Below are positions 60,101 through 64,000 of a stretch of DNA of 64,000 nucleotides, piece by piece. This DNA comes from Coptis chinensis (taxonomy: Eukaryota; Streptophyta; Magnoliopsida; Ranunculales; Ranunculaceae): contig CM027378.1 in assembly GCA_015680905.1 (NCBI GenBank), forward strand, positions 72,011,501 to 72,075,500. The letters are read 5' to 3'. The stretch's first letter is position 1; each line of letters begins with the position of its first letter. Both the position numbers and the translations under genes were made by a program. The notes below the pieces were generated by a model. It saw nothing but the letters and a program-made list of their open reading frames with translations, ran no database searches and was not told the DNA's origin.

Positions 60101-61799
60101 TGATAAGTACCCAAAACTGTAATATTAAACCCCGAGAGACATAGCATTTTGGTTGATTATGTGTTTAATAATCATGTAATAATTATATTTTCGTACTTTT
60201 GCAGGTTTCCACAGTTAACATGAATATAATGATAAAACATGCATTGAAGTACGGGAATACTGGAATATTTGAAGTTCCCCACTCAACCCCAGTGAAGCCC
60301 AACAAAGCCTGACTAGAGCCAAAGTTTCCAAAAGAACAAAACCAGTACAGAACGGGTCCACATATAAAGAAGCAGAAAACTTCCGAAGCTCACATCTGAT
60401 AAATTTGGATGCCGATGTTGGCTAGTGAACTGCCAGAGCGACCAGGGTGACAAACTCTACGCAAAGACAGAATGTTGTGACAATGCCAAAATGAGCGCCG
60501 CCAATGGACACACTAAGTGGACCCACTCTGCGGGCCCAAAAGGCATGACGAGTCAGCATAGGCAGGTGGCAAGTGATGGTCACAACTTTGTGCCACCTTG
60601 CAATGGGAAAGACATGTACCAATTCAATGTTTGAATTGAATTGGGCTAAAAGACAAAACCAAAACATAAAAATACAAAACCTTAATAAGGAAAAGACAAA
60701 GCAAATTAAACAAGGTAAAAACAAAACTTTGTTATTCAAAGTTTTGAACATCTCAATTCAAGAAACGAACAAACCCTAATTAAATCCTTCACAAGGCTCT
60801 CCAGCCTATATATATGAGGGGGGAGGGGGGGTCTTCATTATTCGGCCTTCAGCATTTTTATGCTTTAGCTTATGCATTAGTTAGTTTATCGTCTGTAGTT
60901 TCATTCCAGCACTTTACATTCCTTCATTTTCTCTTCTAGCAACTTAAATTATGTAAGTTATTTCTTCTTAATAAAAGTCCTTTCTTTCCAAGTTTAATTC
61001 CTGTCCCGCATTTATTTATTTAATGTATACAGCAAGTTTAATTATTCTTTCAATGACCATGAGCTAATCCCCCCGGGGAGGGTTATTCTGCTTGTGTGAG
61101 AATCTGGATTGACACTTTAATGTTCTAGAATCACTACTTAGGAATTAGGTGTAGATTAGACATCCAGTCTCAAAATGACTGAGACTGTACAAATTTGGAG
61201 TGCTGATGCTCCAGAACAGTCTCGCGAGAGACCCAAAATGTCTAGCGTTCGACTCTCGTATCAGATAGCTCTCCAATTTGTCCAGTTGATGTAGAATCGA
61301 ACCAGGAGCTGAAATGATATTCTAGAGATGAAATATTAGTTCAACTCCTTATGCTAGTGCGATGCGATGTCGTCTCGGGTTTGTCTATGAACTCGAGACA
61401 AATTAGGGCTGTAGTGATGTGGTAATATAAACTGTTAAAAAAATGATTCTTGCATGACTATGATTAACCCTCTCCCTGTTTCTCTATCTTTATTTATTTA
61501 CATCAAAATCACCGTTAGTAATTTACATTATTTACACTACCGTTATATTAATTAAACCAACTAAAAAAACCTAAAATCCTACTCATTAAAAGTTGTAATT
61601 CCAGTTGTGAACCTTACCGAGCCCTAAGGTTTGGACGATCCCTTACTTAATCTATCCTACCAAACCCACGTAAGTAAGGTAACTTGACTAAACAGACGAC
61701 TATACGGACTTTGGACTTTGGACTTTAGTCTTCGGACTTCGGACTGTGGACCTCGGACTTAAGTATAAAACCAAAAACGTGAAATTTAACGTTTTATCA
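60101..61799 (+). repeat. H 3' LTR
   Basis: It starts TGATAAGTACCCAAAACTG after the PPT and ends GTTTTATCA at 61799 (about 1.7 kb). TATA box at about 60807-60815 (TATATATA), AATAAA at 60970-60975, so U3 is about 0.7 kb. Near its end is a GGACTTY repeat (about 61708-61760). Its partner LTR is outside the window, so the right end rests on the TG...CA ends only. Confidence 0.78.
61708..61760 (+). repeat. GGACTTY short tandem repeat
   Basis: Seven or so 7-base units of GGACTTT / GGACTTC / GGACTGT type close to the end of the H LTR. Confidence 0.75.
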
Positions 61800-62214
61800 T
61801 TGAGCTTAGTCTTGAAAACTCATTTATAGCTAACTTTCTTGTATCATTTAGGCAATTTGATAAGACTTTAGACGTCATTCTGTTCAATCGATTTCAAATT
61901 TACTTTATAGTGTTAACTCATTTAGTAGAATCAATAGGTACTATGCCTGGTCAAATGGAACCAAATGATATACCACAAACTTATCTGAAATTATAAATTT
62001 CTTTTCTATTTGAGATTGCTTAATGCTATTCCTAGTGGTTATTCTACTATAAGTTCAATGGTGAAATTTCATTACGGAGTGTACATGATCAGATAATTGT
62101 TGTCATTATTGTCAAACTAAGCGACAACATAAGGAACAACAACTTTCTTAGAAGTTAAAGGTATATGAACAAACACCCAAGCTTCTACATTTACCACATT
62201 TCTTGATCGCGTTA
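61800..62214. other. Flank of H, nothing recognised
   Basis: AT-rich sequence without a convincing ORF, repeat or RNA gene. Confidence 0.5.
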
Positions 62215-62223
62215 TAATGTCTT

Positions 62224-62588
62224 GGGTAAGGATGGGTTAATTTGTCTAAACCCTCCACATTTGTCACCAATTTATAATAAACCCCCACATTTGAAAACAT
62301 CATGATTTATCCCCCATGCCGTTTTGACTTCCATTCTCTTTCTATTGGTATTCCATCTAATACCAAAAATACCCCTGGACCAAGGATATAACGGGTATTT
62401 AACAACAATTCTTTTTCAAGTGTAAATAAGAAAAAGACAAAATGTAATAACGATTCTTTTTGAAGGGTAATTTTGGAATATTAATGAAACTGTGATGGAA
62501 GTCAGACGAAGTGGGGGGTGGGGGGGGGGGGGGTGTAAATCATGATGTTTACAAATATTGTAGGGGATTTATTAAGACAAATTAATCC
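62224..62588. mobile_element. MITE, probably Mutator-like, 365 bp
   Basis: Flanked by an exact 9-base duplication TAATGTCTT (62215-62223 and 62589-62597). The ends are inverted repeats of roughly 90 bases: GGATGGGTTAATTTGTCT... on the left against GGATTAATTTGTCTT... read inward from the right. Both arms carry AACATCATGATTTA followed by a C- or G-rich tract. The right arm has an expanded G run (about 62512-62534). No coding capacity. A 9-base duplication with long terminal inverted repeats fits Mutator-derived MITEs. Confidence 0.82.
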
Positions 62589-62597
62589 TAATGTCTT

Positions 62598-63378
62598 TAA
62601 TAGACATATTGCGTGGTATGTGACTCCCACTTATTTCACCAATCTTAGAGAACCTAACATTACTAATTGGTTTCAACTATTCTTGTACTATTGTTAGAAA
62701 AGTAAGTACCATTTTGATTTTCTAAGGTGAGTTATTAAGCAACCAATAACTTGATTGAAAATGTGGTTTTCTTTCATATCTCAATTAGTAGAGTACACCC
62801 TATATAATTAACATGGACATTTAAATTGGACCAGGCGTTTTTTCTACCACTAAATACCCTTGATAAAATATTCAAACAAATTATTCAATGCCTTTAAAAA
62901 GGATTACTTCGTCATTTCAAAATTTACTACCATTTATACCCTTAAGATGATATAGTTCTCCTAAGGACGTATGTATAAATAAATTCAAGTTAGAAATCAA
63001 CTAGACGCCACTATTCAATTGTTCGCGACTAACGTCTTCACATTAATACCAAATTTATTACCATTTATACCGAATTTAAAGGGGATTACTATATACAGAC
63101 CCCGAATCTCTCAAGGCAGACCCCATTTAAAAAAATTAAAATACCGGCCATGTCCCCAAATAATCTCTTAGGGCATACCCCACTTAAAAGTGAAAACACC
63201 CAAATTTCAACTTTTGTCTTTTTACTCTCAAGAAACCTTTCTTAAACCCACACATATATCTCTTCTTTCTCTACACATATTCATCTTGTTTTTTCAAATT
63301 CTTTTGTTCTATTTCTATTTACAACCCTAAAACCTCTCTTTTTATTTTTATCCCTTTTTGTTTCAGACATTGAGTGAA
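62598..63378. other. AT-rich flank, nothing firm
   Basis: No gene seen. Two related short stretches, AGGCAGACCCCATTTAAAA (about 63114) and GGGCATACCCCACTTAAAA (about 63171), look like a local duplication or an old transposon end. A pyrimidine-rich, leader-like stretch runs from 63230 to 63370. Confidence 0.4.
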
Positions 63379-63492
63379 ATGGAATGGGCATATGATGTTT
63401 TTAATGTGGAAAATGAACTATTTAATGAAGAGAAGTTTCAATCTTGTGACCAAGACGGCGACCAATCAATAAAGAGAAGTTTCAATCAATAA
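63379..63492 (+). CDS. Short acidic ORF of 37 residues, uncertain
   Basis: It starts MEWAYDVFNVENELFNEEKF after a leader-like pyrimidine-rich stretch and stops after 37 residues at the edge of the tandem repeat. It could be the first exon or remnant of a gene cut by the repeat. No family recognised; may be chance. Confidence 0.25.
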   Translation: MEWAYDVFNVENELFNEEKFQSCDQDGDQSIKRSFNQ

Positions 63493-63498
63493 ATAAAG

Positions 63499-63900
63499 GA
63501 GATTGTGTTGGTTTTGCATTAAGAATGGTTTATTGGAACTAATCTTAAAAGAAAAGATGTTAAGATGAGGCTAACTTTGTCTGCATTGGATGGTTACGTT
63601 GGCCTAGACTGTCTTATAAAAAGAGGAGATTGTGTTGGTTCTGTATTAAGAACGGTTTAGAAGAACTAACCTAAAACGAAAATGCATTCATATTAGACTA
63701 ACTTTGTCTGTATTGGATAGTTGTACTAGACCGTCTTCTAAAGAGAGTTGTGTTGGTCCTGCATTAAGAACAGTTTAGCGGAACTAACCTAAAACAAAAA
63801 GACATTCATATGAGACTAACTTTGTCTGTATTGGATAGTTGGACTGGATCATCTTATAAAGAGAGGAGATTGTGTTGGTCCTGTATTAAAACAATATTTT
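63499..63900 (+). repeat. Tandem repeat, ~120-bp unit, 3.3 copies
   Basis: Units begin GATTGTGTTGGTTTTGCATT at 63501 and close variants at 63628, about 63747 and 63868. Each contains AACTTTGTCTGTATTGGATAG. The spacing is 118-127 bases. No ORF is preserved across units. Confidence 0.85.
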
Positions 63901-64000
63901 TGGGCTAATATTTGACGTCCATGCCGGCCTACTAGAGCTAACATTATGACCTTTAGTAAGTTGGACCAAAATATTTTGGCAAAATTTCAAATTTTAAATT

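Larger units (their letters stand above)
1135..61799 (+). mobile_element. Element H: Athila-lineage Ty3 retrotransposon, interrupted by E1
   Basis: H is the oldest layer. Its integrase (1135-2222) is in + orientation. E1 interrupts it at 3722-53985, and H resumes with three ORFs placed after pol (54033-58345), a 3' region, a polypurine tract and a 1.7-kb LTR starting TGATAAGTACCC. The order integrase, extra ORFs, PPT, LTR fits Athila-type elements. The 5' half (LTR, gag, RT) is outside the window or displaced by the LTR at 1-1134. H is broken in every coding part, with roughly five or more breaks besides the insertions. Confidence 0.75.

Noticed and set aside
60422-60779. Overlapping ORFs inside the H LTR
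   Set aside because: They lie in U3 on both strands with no domain; chance frames.

Overview
The window is plant nuclear heterochromatin made almost wholly of stacked Ty3-type LTR retrotransposons of the Athila lineage. The evidence is gag and pol motifs, integrases that end in a GPF module without a chromodomain, tRNA-Asp-like primer sites, TG...CA LTRs of 1.5-1.7 kb, and extra ORFs of the plant-transposon-domain type. No intact host gene was recognised. I cannot name the species; a flowering plant is the safest statement. All retroelements here are fossils.

Layout, outermost to innermost. (1) Element H, + strand, 1135-61799, is the host element. It holds the integrase end (1135-2222), then after a large interruption three ORFs downstream of pol (54033-58345) and its 3' LTR (60101-61799). 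At the left edge H is cut by the LTR of another Ty3 element (1-1134). (2) Element E1, - strand, 3722-53985, sits in H. It has two 1728-bp LTRs (3722-5449 and 52258-53985) and a 5-bp target duplication, CCAGC. Its gag (51494-50137) and PR-RT-RH-IN (11882-7885) are separated by (3). (3) A 38.2-kb block, 11888-50131, is inserted in E1 gag with the target duplication GTTTA. It consists only of copies and pieces of one non-autonomous family, called N here. N has a ~1.5-kb LTR, a tRNA-Asp primer site, gag-PR, ORF2a, ORF2b, a PPT and an LTR, with no RT, RNase H or integrase seen. Pieces lie in both orientations and join without target duplications.

The most notable points are these. A nearly complete tRNA-Asp(GTC) with its CCA end is fused to the primer-site side of one N LTR (35149-35223), as expected of a double-stranded reverse-transcription intermediate whose primer was copied and then joined into DNA. 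N cistrons are each followed by a hairpin and a PPT-like G tract, and an AGGA-loop hairpin keeps its pairing while its stem sequence changes between elements. GC-rich palindrome clusters sit in the leaders of N ORFs. A 1.1-kb inverted duplication carries E1 target DNA into the N block.

The right flank (61800-64000) holds a 365-bp MITE with an exact 9-bp target duplication and a ~120-bp tandem repeat. By family analogy E1 and H supply their own pol, while N would depend on RT and integrase from a relative such as E1. N and E1 both show tRNA-Asp-like primer sites and TGATAA-type LTR ends, which fits such a partnership but does not prove it.
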